Origin: Pseudisothecium myosuroides
Taxonomy: Eukaryota > Streptophyta > Bryopsida > Hypnales > Lembophyllaceae
Direction: 5' to 3'
Assembly: GCA_951799445.1 (NCBI GenBank)
Contig: OX637292.1
Coordinates: forward strand, 13,643,296-13,707,295
Length of the DNA: 64,000 bases
The position numbers were made by a program, and so were the translations under genes. Each line of letters begins with the position of its first letter. Positions within the stretch are counted from its first letter, which is position 1. A model generated the notes under the pieces. That model was not told the DNA's origin and searched no databases. It saw only the letters and a program-made list of their open reading frames with translations. Positions 31,846-43,233 of the stretch are shown piece after piece.

Positions 31846-32204
31846 TTGAAGAAAGGAGAACCAGAGCAAGACCTTGAGTCGTCCCAACTCAACTTTTTCA
31901 ATCATCATCAACGACAGTCCAAGAGGCCATACCGAGACGACGAAGACAACCATAATGACTCTAAGGATAACAAGCTGCTTCTATTGGAAGACTTGTTGCT
32001 CAACCCCAACCGGCTAGGGGTGTCATTTGAGTACTAGGAACACTTGGCACGCCAGTACTTGTTCAGCCCAAACCAGCACACGCCTTCTATCGTCCAGGCC
32101 TTCAAATTTGGAGTCTTTGAGGTTTTCGAGGAGGAGATTACCAAATGCTTGTCCTTCTACTGGACGGTGGCACTTGCCACTTGGAAGTTCAAGAACGAGT
32201 GATA
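31846..32204 (+). pseudogene. Unrecognised coding fragment with in-frame stop
   Basis: A hydrophilic frame begins KKGEPEQDLESSQLNFFNHH, reaches a TAG after GVSFEY at 32035-32037, and continues in the same frame as EHLARQYLFSPNQHTPSIVQ and VFEVFEEEITKCLSFYW before ending at 32204. The unchanged frame on both sides of one stop suggests a captured or decayed exon. I do not recognise the family. Confidence 0.45.
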
Positions 32205-34153
32205 TTGAATTTCTCTATCTAGGTATATGCAAAATCTTTTTGTAAATAATTAATTATTTATTATGAATGGTCCAAGTTGGAATCTCATTAGATTCCTTGG
32301 AACGTCCTTCACTGCAAAAGTGTCAAGGGAGTCTATCCAAAGAGACAGCAAAAAAATATATGTATTTAGTAATGGTTCCATATACAAACATGAGATATGG
32401 AATGTATAGTGTGCAAAGTGACATGTGTTGGTGTTGTTTTTTATACTTACAAAAATTTGTAATTCACTTGGCATATTACAGTCTCAATTAAATGAATACT
32501 TCTACATATTAAATTTAGGCTCACAATTAACATAAGACTCCAAACTCTCTAATTTTAATGAATATGGCCTTCATGATGTATGTTTTTGAATTTAGTTTTT
32601 TCAATTTTCAAAAAAAAAATGAACATGATTTAGATTGTTTCCTACAATATTGTCATCATTGGGATTGATATTTTTTAAATTCCATATTGGCGTTATTAGC
32701 AATTTAGTTTTTCCTTCATCATGCACCTCCCCCTACATAATAATTTTTAAAAGAATGAAAATAATTTTTGTTTTGTTTTTGCTATGGATAAACAAACTCA
32801 ATTTTCTAAAGTTATATGAAGGGCAAGGGTCTATTGCAAAAAGCTTTGGGGAGATTGGAGTAAAGCCAGTATGGAGTCTTATTGTAAGATACCAACGAAA
32901 CAATAGATCGGAGAGTAAGTAAAGGCTTTGTGTAAGGTACTGTAATTTGAGGTCAGACCTCGAAAATAGATGACGCTGGTGAAAATGATCCTCCACATTT
33001 GCAACAATGAGACAACGGACATCCTCATCACACACCAAGAGGAATTTGCTGGCATGTCTTCACTCTATGCGCCTACCACTGCTCTCATTTCCATCCTTGT
33101 TATGGAAGTCTCCTACAGGTTGCAACAATCTTCTTGAATTTCAGAAAAATACACATTGTCGAGGCCTTTGCAAATCAATGTATCCAAGAGGTGGGTAGGG
33201 TCTGCAGGACTTTTCTAACATGTGTTGTAAAATATGACTCGTGTTTTAGATATCGCCTTGAGTTTTATTTTATCTTGAAGGACAATCAAGTACCAATGGA
33301 AATGCAACAAATTGTGACATTTGTTCGTCGGAGTATTTAATTTTCATTTACTCAAACTTTATTTGTGAAATTTCCTTAAAATGTTCAATTTATATAGAAT
33401 TGGAATACAATTGGAACATTTAAATTGTAAAAAGGTTGCAACAGTATCTCAACTTTACTTATATAATCACTAATTGTTTTATATTGCGCTTTTCTACTAG
33501 AAAAAAATTTCTTTAAATTTTAATTATTTAAGGAAAAGAAAATATTCCCTTCTTCTTCCAATAGCTACTAAATTTAGAATTAAAAAAATTGATTTCTAGT
33601 AGAAAAATGTAATATAAAACAATTAGAGTATCTTGCAATAATTGAATTAACTTATGTACCAAATTCAAACATCAAAACTGACAAACCAAACATCAGTTGA
33701 CCTTAACTTAAGTGTATTTATTCTCTCCAAAAGAAATCAACACAACAAAGAGCCATCCCATTTCCCTTTCATGACTCTGCATTGAGTTATGGGAGGCAAC
33801 CCATTCCTGATCGCCACCCCATTCTAACAATGTAGATTGTTCACTTTTTGTAGAGGAGGAAAAGAACAATGATTAATCTCTAAAGCACCGGAGGGATGTC
33901 CAGATCTCCAAAATTGCGAAGACCTATTATAAAATGCAACTTAGAAGAATATTTTAATGATGACTTTCAAACAATAGTTGTAAAATGCTATTTATAGATC
34001 ACATCCATAGGGTTAGATCAACAAAAACACGTACCAATATTTTTCAATAAAATTTGAAGCCTGAAATTGGAAATTCCTTCTAAAATCAATTGTAGATTGA
34101 TTATTTATGATTTTTAAATTATTTTTTTTCCTATAAGTTTAAAATATTGAGTT
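32205..34153. other. No gene recognised
   Basis: AT-rich, with short unrelated frames only (for example 32635-32922 and 33007-33340). Confidence 0.5.
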
Positions 34154-34699
34154 TTAACCCCTAAGCGCTCAAACGACCATTTTTTGGTTGCTACCCAACT
34201 TTGGGCAGATTTTTCGAGCAAAAAAATTTTTTTTTTAATTTTTTTAATTTTTTTTTTCAAAAAATTGGGTTGTCTTTCAATATGTATATTCAAAACTAAG
34301 ATCGATGCAGTCAAACAAAAATTCTAAGAAAAATAGCTCAAAGAGTCTAATATTTTCCTAGTGTTGAAAAACTTACTATTTGAGAAAAGTGTTGGTGTTT
34401 TCATCATTAGATCTTATGCATTTTTTCATAAATCAATAGAAACCAAAATTTTGACCAATCAAATAAAAATTCAAATGCTAAAGATAGAAATTGTATTTTT
34501 GGTGAATTTTTGAAGTTATATCTTCAAAATTCATTTGAAGAGAATTTAAAAATAATTTTATAATTTTGACCGTACGGATATCTCCTACCTTTTGTGCTTC
34601 ACATTATCTTCTTTGATGCAAACTTCAAAAAAGTTATAGAACTTATATTTTATTACACATTTGTGTTTTGTCCAAATCCCTTGGGCTTTTAGGGGTTAA
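34154..34699. mobile_element. TTAA-bounded TIR element, copy 1
   Basis: It starts TTAACCCCTAAGCGCTCAA and ends CTTTTAGGGGTTAA. The outermost TTAA would be the duplicated target and CCCCTAA the start of the inverted repeat. A second right-end-like sequence (TTTTGGGGGTTAA) lies at 34980-34992, suggesting a nested or extended copy. No coding capacity. Related to the elements at 38156-38723 and 49858-50497. Confidence 0.6.
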
Positions 34700-35044
34700 T
34701 TATAGTATTTTTTGAAGACTTTTATTTGATTTTTTGATTCAAGACATTTTTGAAGGGTCATTTTTTGAATTGAAAAAGTTATTTTTTGAGGCTAGACCTC
34801 CCAATACCTTTTGAGTTATAGAATATTTACAAAGCAAAATCTTCGTAATTTGAACCGTACAAATGTTAAAGAACTAACACAAGAATCTTGAAAAAAAATT
34901 GATGGATGAAAAAATGAATTTTGATGAGTTTGGGCCGTATTTCCGTTCATTCATTGTTCAAAATCTGCACTCATGGTCCTTTTGGGGGTTAATTGTAGTG
35001 CAATTCCTAGGGCAATTGTGGAGTTTAGGATTGGCTACAAGACC

Positions 35045-35261
35045 CACTATAAGAACCCCGCGTTTTAGAAGATGAGCCCTAATTTTTCTTGATGGATTTT
35101 AGTGGATGTCCAATGCAACAAACCCATATTTTTTGTCAACAAAAATGTTCAACGGAACATCAATGTTGACATTAAAACATGGATTTGTTGCATTGGATGT
35201 CCACTAAAATCCGTCAAGAAAAATCAAGGCTCGTCACCTAAAACGCAAGTTTCTTATAGTA
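35045..35261. mobile_element. CACTA-type hairpin MITE, diverged copy
   Basis: The ends are CACTATAAGAACC and TTTCTTATAGTA. The two halves pair over about 90 bases (TTTTAGTGGATGTCCAATGC and its inverse). It is clearly related to the element at 9721-9989 through the shared words GAGCCCTAATTTTT and GGCTCGTCACCTAAA. The terminal G has been lost and no flanking duplication is evident. Confidence 0.8.
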
Positions 35262-38155
35262 CTCTCGATATTGCAACCAACTTCTTGGTGGATTTGCAAC
35301 TAGTTAGCCTTTGGTCAGAAATAGAAAAGTTTGTATGACTAGATAGGAGGAATAGAATCTTCCGCTCAAAAATTCATAGTAATTATGTTTTGCAAAAATT
35401 AAATTTGAAAAATTATGTTAACCTTCCGCAATCAATTTCTACACATTGGAAAATTTATCCAATCCAGAAATTGCCCTGCTGATATGTGAAAATGTTTAAG
35501 TGGTTAGAAATGGATTGCCTCCTTTACAAGCAATCAATAATAGCACAATGAAATGTACTCTAATTGGTACCTTCCTGAGTTTCCTCACAATCTACATAGT
35601 CTACACAATAACTCAATGTGTCAAGGATTCAAGGCCTGGCACAAGGCTTTGGTTCTTCAATACTCTGTTGCCAATGCCAAGCTCATAATGAGCATCATAT
35701 ATGATTTCAAGTGATGGAAAGGATATAAGGTACACATATCTTTCACCAACCTGGTCTCAATTCCGCCCTCTTGTACCACCTATGTACACTCTAGAATACA
35801 AAATATAGTTTGCCAATATATGAGGGTGGAATTGAATTGAAGCTTGGTAATAGGCATCTCCACTTTAAGAGCTTGTTTATGAGCACTTCTTCCAGTAAAG
35901 GTGTCCTCAGTGTAGACCAATAAGCCATTTGACAGTTAACAAAATAAATGAAAAGTAGCTTCTTCTGTTGATTGGACAAATCAACTTTTCAAATTTCTTC
36001 AATGTATCCAATCCCTCAAAATATCTTCTAAAATTAAATTTAGGTGGATTCTTGTGCATGATTACACTTGAGATGGGATCTCGTCAAATATTCTAAATAA
36101 AATGACTTATGATCGGTGCATTAACGATTTTTTGGGTACATGTAGAGACTGTGTTTGGATCCCTTGAAATTGAAGAATGGATGAAAGTGTACTTTGTAGG
36201 GCACATATTACAAGTTGGACTAAGGATGTTCTAAGTCACTTAGTTAAGAGTACCCGCCCTTAGTGGAGGGCTGGCATTAGAGCTTGGCACCGACTAACAA
36301 CAAACCTAGTTGTAGGTAATTTTGAAACCTTATAAAGATATTTGAAATTGAAAACATTTTGAAACAAGTATTAGCGCTACAATGTACATCACAAGCAAAA
36401 TGATTCCTTACTACACATTCAATAATACAATTGTTTAAATTTCCAAGAACTTAGAGTTATTTCTTAGTCAAGTAGTAAATTCGCACTTTAGTGGTAAGCA
36501 ATGTTTCTACACATTCTCTAATGACACACTCTAGTCGTTTGAAGTTCTAGAAATCTATAGTTATTTCTTCCTTGACAAATTCTAACTTTAGTAGTAATCA
36601 CTAATTTCAATCCTCTCTATTGACACAATTTGTAATTGGACATTCCTAATGTGGGTGATTGCAAGAAACACTTCACGTTTATGGCTCAAAAATATAGTTT
36701 TTGGCTATAGGACAGGTAGTACTATGCATTACAATTGGTACTATATTTACATTGTGCGCCTGCAAATCTGAACCATCAATTATTCCTCACGCCTACAAAT
36801 CTGAACCATCGATTCAGTACTATAAACTGCTATGAAGTAATGCAAAAGCCGCTGGAAGTAGAAAATAGCAGAAAAGGGGTCTGTAAACCTGTTCATTTTT
36901 AGTAATTAAAAAAAAGTTCAAAATTCAAATTCAAAAATCCATATTCACTAATTTAAAGATGCTTCTTTTCAACCATTTTCATCTTTGGGGAAAAAAAATC
37001 GTATCCTCTGTACGTGTGCAAATGTACACTTTGAGCACATGTGGAAGGTGGATACATTATTATTTTAAAAAAAAATCTTTTATGGGCTTGTATAACTCTA
37101 GTAGAATTCCTTGTACCCCAATTTTCACCTTCAAATTTTCATTTTTGGATTGGAAATAGTACTAAACCCCCCTAAAATGGCCAAGGTAGACATCCAATTG
37201 GGGGCAATTTAAAAATAGTAAACTATTCTTAAAAAATTGGAAAAAATTATTCAATGTTTGGAACTACCACATGTACCTTGATGTCAAATTTCATAGAAAA
37301 TGGACATATAATGCAAAGGTTATGAGCAAAAAACTACCAATCCAATGCCAAGGGGACAAAAAAAAGGACAAGTGTTTCTTGCAACGACCCATGTATCTTG
37401 AGAATTTGACATGTTGTGTATACATTTGATTTAACAAGTTCTACATGTGAAGTTGTAAATACATGCGACTTCATTTAGAAGCCCATTTCTCCTCAAAAAC
37501 AATATCATTTGAAAGGATCAAGTGTATTATTAGCTCTAGTTTAAGCTATATAAATTTATCCAATTAGGAAAGGCATAATATTAGTGTCTTTGCAAGAATA
37601 GAATAGGTTATAGATTTGCCAATTTATTATTTTTATTCTGTAGAACTAAAATACTAAAGGTTACAAAATTTACTAGACACTACTCCAACAACAATAGATT
37701 GTAGAAGTTACAAATTTGCTAGGCACTAATTTATTTCCGTGAAAATTAATAGAATATACTAAAGATTTCCATCTAAATTAATTTAAGTATATTACAAATA
37801 GTGCATCATTTGTAAATTAGTGTCACAGACTAATAGGATAAATTATTGATGTAGCAAACTAATTATAATTCCTAAAAGTGAATCACTTATCACAATTGAA
37901 AAGCCTAAAACTTATACACAATCATTCAACAAATGGTTTCAAAAATAGAGTGTAAATGGAACACCTATAGCAACAAAGACCAATCAAACCAATAAACATA
38001 TAGAAGAATAAGAAATGGAAGAAAAAACAAAACCATCTAAACCATCCTAAGTTACAGTAAAAGTACATAATTCCAGAACAAAAACTATTTATTATTCTTG
38101 AATTCATAGTGAAACCAATATACATTACACACACTTGAATCACCTAACTTCAACA
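35262..38155. other. No gene recognised
   Basis: AT-rich sequence without recognisable coding or repeat structure; the open frames are short and carry no motif. Confidence 0.5.
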
Positions 38156-38723
38156 TTAACCCCTAATGGTCCGTTGTCCCGCAAAAGGACAACTAGAAGT
38201 TTAGATTGCTATCGTAGAAGTCATTTGAGAATGGATGTTTGTGAAATTTTGAAACAAGATGTGGACTGACATAAACTTCATCAAAATACATATCTATTTT
38301 TTTATCAAGTGCCCAAATTAAAAGTTATGTTGCTTGAAGTTTCTTCGGCAAAAAGGGCAACTTTGAGTAGTTGGTGAAAAAAAACTCATCTATTTCTAAA
38401 ATTTGGCATATATATAACTACCATGATATAAAGGCAATGGTAAAAAAAAACTATGTGTAGTGCAAAAATCTCATTCCATAAGAAGTTAAAAATTTCTGAC
38501 CCTATCGAGCAAGGTCCAAAAAAATCCTTTTTTTCTATAAGCTTGCAATCTACACAATCAAATGGACTGAAATTTTCCAAATTTTCATAGTAGCCATCTA
38601 GTACACTTTCGTACAAGTAAATTTCAAAAAAGAAACTTTTTCTATTCTTTTTTCTCTCAATGCACTTAAACATGACAAATTTTGACAACTTGTTAAATGT
38701 ACTCTCGGTCCTGTAGGGATTAA
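38156..38723. mobile_element. TTAA-bounded TIR element, copy 2
   Basis: The left end is TTAACCCCTAATGGTCCG and the right end CGGTCCTGTAGGGATTAA, an imperfect inverted repeat of about 18 bases with TTAA outermost. The minus-strand frame 38386-38754 runs through it and beyond its end, so that frame is unlikely to be a gene. Confidence 0.65.
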
Positions 38724-39192
38724 CTTCCAAAATTGACACCAAGGCAAGGATCAAAAAGCAAGTTATCTAATTATAAGCACAATAGCTGAAGCAACTAGAG
38801 TAAACTTGCTATTGGAAAAAATAAAAGCTTGCATGGTCTTCTTCTTAAAGGAAAATAATCAATTGATATTTCCATGTGAAAAGTCTTCTCAATAAAGAAT
38901 CCTTAGACTTTGATGTTGCCAACAAAAGGATGTAAGGTGAATGGTAGTGCTACGATCATTTCTATAGCTAAATTTGCCAACCTCTGATTCCGTATTCTTC
39001 ACAAAATAAACAGGTGAAGACAATCCAGGAGGTGACAACCTCTATGAACATATCCTTGGAGTCATTTCCAACCAACGCAATAGTTTTCAATCAATGATCA
39101 ACACCATAACATATTCACAGATGACGAAAAATTCCAATGAAGAGCTCCAAAAAACAACATAGGCTACAATTTGGTAAGGATTGCCAACCTTA
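38724..39192. other. Probable 3' flank of the PPR gene
   Basis: No coding or repeat structure is seen. The region should contain the 3' untranslated part of the minus-strand PPR gene. Confidence 0.5.
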
Positions 39193-42100
39193 TCACCAAT
39201 AATCACCACAAGAACACACGCCATCTTGGAAGTGGTGAAAGCGATTGGCATCCCTCACAACAATATCTCGTTCAGTCACCTTCGAGATGAACTTGGTTGA
39301 TATATGGCAGTCTGAGCACACTCGAAGGTTCTTGAACACCCGAATTGGCTGCCCAAGGGGTGTCCGCAACAGTCCATAAGCAATAGCCAACTTCTCACTA
39401 TGGGAGCAAAGAGCAAGTTCTTTCTCCTCCTCCTCAATGTTCCGCAACACTAGCCGGGTATCAGGAATGTAGCCTTGGGCCTTAATTCTCTCACTCAATC
39501 TCCTCAGCTCAGCATAAATCTCCTTCGCTTCGGAGTGAGAAGTATCCCCTACGACGAAGTCATGGACCTTGTTATCAACTTCAATCCAGCTACGCCCTGG
39601 CTCCTTGTGTACACCTCTCTCCTGCATCATAGTGCGCACCCACAACACCTCCTCCCACTTGCCAGCTGCAGCATAGATATTCGAGAGAAGCACGTATGCA
39701 GAAGCATCCATTGGTTCCAACTTCAGACGCTCATTAGCGGCAAGTTTGCCCAAATCCACATTACCGTACGTTCTACAAGCACCAAGCAAGGCTCCCCAAG
39801 TTGCCCCATCTGGTTCCACTGGCATGTTGCCAATCAAGAGCTTGGCTTCCTCCAAGTGTCCTGCTCGGCCAAGAACATCCACCATGCAGGTACATAGCAC
39901 TACAGTAGGTTCGATGCCATAATCTTGAGTCATAGCCAGAAAAAGTCTACGGCCCTCATCCACAAGGCCAGCATGACTACAGGCCGACAACACTGCAGCG
40001 AAGGAGATCACATTAGGCTTCACACCGTCTGCAATCATATTTTTGAACACTTCCAGGGCTTCGTGCCCACATCCATGGTCTGCAAGTCCACCAATCATCA
40101 CGGTCCATGTTATCACATCACGATCGTCCATTTTATCAAACACTAGCCGGGCATCATCAACACTGCCAGTATTTGCATACATGTGGACAAGCGCAGTGCC
40201 CACACGCAAATCAGACTCAAGTCCCGCTTTGAGGATATGCCTGTGAACCTCCTTCAACCACTCCAAAGCCCCTGCGCTTGAACATGGATTCAAAACGCTC
40301 GTATAAGTGAATGCATCGGGTTTCAAGCCTTCCCTTTGCATTTGCATAAACAGTTCATATGCTTCTTGCCCACATCCGTGTTCGGCAAGTCCACCAATCA
40401 TCACGTTCCACGTGATCACATCACGATCCTCCATCCGGCCAAAGACTACTCGGGCATCATCAATGCAGCCACACTTTCCATACATGCGAACAAGCGCATT
40501 GCCCACACGCAAATCCGACTCAAGTCCTGCTTTGAGGACATGCCTGTGAACCTCCTTCACCCACTCCAAAGCCCCTGCGCTTGAACATGGATTCAAAATG
40601 CTCGTATAAGTGAATGCATCGGGTTTCAAGCCTTCCCTTTGCATTTGCATAAACAGTTCATATGCTTCTTGCCCACATCCGTGTTCGGCAAGTCCACCAA
40701 TCATCACGTTCCATGTGATCACATCACGATCCTCCATCCGGCCAAAGACTACTCGGGCATCATCGATACTGCCACACTTTCCATACATGTGGACAAGCGC
40801 ATTGCCCACACGCAAATCCGACTCAAGTCCCGCTTCGAGGACATGCCTGTGAACCTCCTTCACCCACTCCAAAGCCCCTGCGCTTGAACATGGATTCAAA
40901 ATGCTCGAAAACGTGATTGCATTGGGTTCGAGGCCTTCCTGTTTCATTTGGAGAAGCAATCCATACGCTTCACTCCCACACCCATGTTGTGCAAGTCCAC
41001 CAATCATCACGTTCCACGTGATCACATCACGATCCTCCATCCGACCAAAGACTACTCGGGCATCATCGATACTGCCACACTTTCCATACATGTGGACAAG
41101 CGCAGTGCCCACACGCAAATCCGACTCAAGTCCTGCTTTGAGGATATGCCTGTGAACCTCCTTCAACCACTCCAAAGCCCCTGCGCTTGAACATGGATTT
41201 AAAATGCTCGCAAACGTGATTGCATTGGGTTCGAGGCCTTCCTGTTTCATTTGGAGAAGCAGTTCATATGCTTCTTGCCCGCATCCGTGTTCGGCAAGTC
41301 CACTAATTATCACGTTCCACGTGATCACATCACGATCCTCCATCCGGCCAAAGACTACTCGGGCATCATCGATACAGCCACACTTTCCATACATGCGAAC
41401 AAGCGCATTGCCCACACGCAAATCCGACTCAAGTCCTGCTTTGAGGACATGCCTGTGAACCTTCTTCACCCACTCCAAAGCCCCTGCGCTTGAACATGGA
41501 TTCAAAACGCTCGTATAAGTGAATGCATCGGGTTTCAAGCCTTCCCTTTGCATTTGTATAAACAGTTCATATGCTTCTTGCCCACATCCGTGTTCAGCAA
41601 GTCCACCAATCATCACGTTCCACGTGATCACATCACGATCCTCCATCCGGCCAAAGACTACTCGGGCATCATCGATACTGCCACACTTTCCATACATGTG
41701 GACAAGCGCATTGCCCACACGCAAATCCGACTCAAGTCCCGCTTTGAGGATATGCCTGTGAACCTCCTTCACCCACTCCAAAGCCCCTGCGCTTGAACAT
41801 GGATTCAAAATGCTCGCAAACGTCATTGCATTGGGTTTCAAGCCTTTCCTTTGCATTTGGAGAAGCAGTCCATATGCTTCACTCCCACACCCATGTTGTG
41901 CAAGTCCACCAATCATCACGTTCCACGTGATCACATCACGATTCTCCATCCGGCCAAAGACTACTCGGGCTTCATCAACACTGCCACACTTTCCATACAT
42001 AAGGACAAGCGCAGTGCCCACACGCAAATCCGACTCAAGTCCTGCTTTGAGGACATGCCTGTGAACCTCCTTCACCCACTCCAAAGCCCCTGCGCTTGAA

Positions 42101-42825
42101 CATGGATTCAGAATGCTCGTATAAGTGAATGCATCGGGTTTCAAGCCTTCCCTTTGCATTTGCATAAACAGTTCATATGCTTCTTGCCCACATCCGTGTT
42201 CGGCAAGTCCACCAATCATCACGTTCCACGTGATCACATCACGATCCTCCATCCGGCCAAACACTACTCGGGCATCATCGATACTGCCACAAGTTGCATA
42301 CATGCGAACAAGCGCATTGCCCACATGCAAATCCGACTCAAGCTCAGCATGTCTTACATACGCATGAACTTCCTTGCCCCACTGCAAAGCTGATGGATCG
42401 GCACATGCCTTCAGGATGCTCGAGAAAGTAAATGCATTTGGCTGGACCCCTTTTTGGCACATTTGATTGAAAAGGTCCATTGCTCTGTCAGCATGATTGT
42501 GCTTTGCATAACCTCCAATCATAATGGTCCAACTGAACACGTTCTTGTTCACAAGTTTATCGAACACTCCACGTGCGTCCTCCAATTCTCCACACCTGAT
42601 ATACACGCTCACGAGGTTGTTTGCCACATATGTATTCTGCTCCATTCCACTCTGGCTGATGTAGTCGTGAACCTGCTTCGCGACATTAACTTTAAGGTTT
42701 TCCTCCTTCAAGCACCGTCTCAAAACTTCAACATACATAGACGAGTCGATGGCCATGCCTTGTTCTAGTCCATTCTTCAAATTAACAATTGCTTCAGTCG
42801 TGCTTCTTGCAGTTTTCAAGGACAT
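39193..42825 (-). CDS. PLS-class PPR protein with DYW deaminase domain (RNA editing factor)
   Basis: PLS-DYW proteins bind organellar transcripts and convert specific C to U. The intronless frame gives 1210 residues from the ATG at 42825 (MSLKTARSTTEAIV); an in-frame stop lies not far upstream. After one divergent triplet, about residues 168-874 are seven nearly identical 101-residue S-P-L units (31+35+35), then a final triplet and the E/E+ region. The C-terminus is a complete DYW domain: PG box EPGRSWIEVDNKVHDFVVGD, the HSE zinc and catalytic site in CSHSEKLAIAYGLL, CSDCH, and the end CSCGDYW. No clear transit peptide is seen after this ATG, although a mitochondrial or plastid location is expected, so an upstream exon or a non-ATG start is possible. 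The long plus-strand frames here are antisense shadows of the repeat. Wording is closest to moss editing factors. Confidence 0.95.
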   Translation of the reverse strand: MSLKTARSTTEAIVNLKNGLEQGMAIDSSMYVEVLRRCLKEENLKVNVAKQVHDYISQSGMEQNTYVANNLVSVYIRCGELEDARGVFDKLVNKNVFSWTIMIGGYAKHNHADRAMDLFNQMCQKGVQPNAFTFSSILKACADPSALQWGKEVHAYVRHAELESDLHVGNALVRMYATCGSIDDARVVFGRMEDRDVITWNVMIGGLAEHGCGQEAYELFMQMQREGLKPDAFTYTSILNPCSSAGALEWVKEVHRHVLKAGLESDLRVGTALVLMYGKCGSVDEARVVFGRMENRDVITWNVMIGGLAQHGCGSEAYGLLLQMQRKGLKPNAMTFASILNPCSSAGALEWVKEVHRHILKAGLESDLRVGNALVHMYGKCGSIDDARVVFGRMEDRDVITWNVMIGGLAEHGCGQEAYELFIQMQREGLKPDAFTYTSVLNPCSSAGALEWVKKVHRHVLKAGLESDLRVGNALVRMYGKCGCIDDARVVFGRMEDRDVITWNVIISGLAEHGCGQEAYELLLQMKQEGLEPNAITFASILNPCSSAGALEWLKEVHRHILKAGLESDLRVGTALVHMYGKCGSIDDARVVFGRMEDRDVITWNVMIGGLAQHGCGSEAYGLLLQMKQEGLEPNAITFSSILNPCSSAGALEWVKEVHRHVLEAGLESDLRVGNALVHMYGKCGSIDDARVVFGRMEDRDVITWNVMIGGLAEHGCGQEAYELFMQMQREGLKPDAFTYTSILNPCSSAGALEWVKEVHRHVLKAGLESDLRVGNALVRMYGKCGCIDDARVVFGRMEDRDVITWNVMIGGLAEHGCGQEAYELFMQMQREGLKPDAFTYTSVLNPCSSAGALEWLKEVHRHILKAGLESDLRVGTALVHMYANTGSVDDARLVFDKMDDRDVITWTVMIGGLADHGCGHEALEVFKNMIADGVKPNVISFAAVLSACSHAGLVDEGRRLFLAMTQDYGIEPTVVLCTCMVDVLGRAGHLEEAKLLIGNMPVEPDGATWGALLGACRTYGNVDLGKLAANERLKLEPMDASAYVLLSNIYAAAGKWEEVLWVRTMMQERGVHKEPGRSWIEVDNKVHDFVVGDTSHSEAKEIYAELRRLSERIKAQGYIPDTRLVLRNIEEEEKELALCSHSEKLAIAYGLLRTPLGQPIRVFKNLRVCSDCHISTKFISKVTERDIVVRDANRFHHFQDGVCSCGDYW
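40205..42325 (-). repeat. Seven tandem 303-bp PPR units
   Basis: The units inside the PPR gene are highly similar at DNA level; for example the segment containing GAACATGGATTCAAAATGCT recurs every 303 bases. Each encodes one S, one P and one L motif. Two versions of the P-L part alternate (EHGCGQEAYELFMQMQREG and QHGCGSEAYGLLLQM-type), and unit 4 is a chimera of both, which points to recent unequal exchange or gene conversion. Such arrays are easily collapsed in short-read assemblies. Confidence 0.95.
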
Positions 42826-43233
42826 ACTACCGCCACCACCCGATACAATATGCCTCGACTCTCTTGCAGTACTTGGCACAATGCATCCTCTTCCATTGTA
42901 GCCCTTAGATTGCCTGATTCATCAATAGAGTCTTCAATAGAAATCCCTTCGAAAGAAGAACACTGATAAACAGTGAAAGGGTGCAAGACCACTAATGCCC
43001 AGGACTCGCATATTTCAACATCCACAAATTGGCATCCATCCATTTGAATTCTTAATATCTCTCACATAAACAGCATTTCATTGCAAATCATTCCACTTTA
43101 AGTGCATTCAATAACCAAAAGGAAGAACAGAGCATATTGCACACACAAAAACCCTTAAACTCACCCAAAATCACATATTTCTAGATGCACCTACTCTAGT
43201 CACTAGACAAGGTAGCCAACTCAGTTCCTAAAG

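Noticed and set aside
38386..38754. 122-codon minus-strand frame
   Set aside because: It runs through the end of a TTAA-bounded element, has no motif and an AT-driven composition.
40307..42768. Many plus-strand frames of 79-104 codons across the PPR gene
   Set aside because: They recur with the 303-bp period and are antisense shadows of the PPR repeats.
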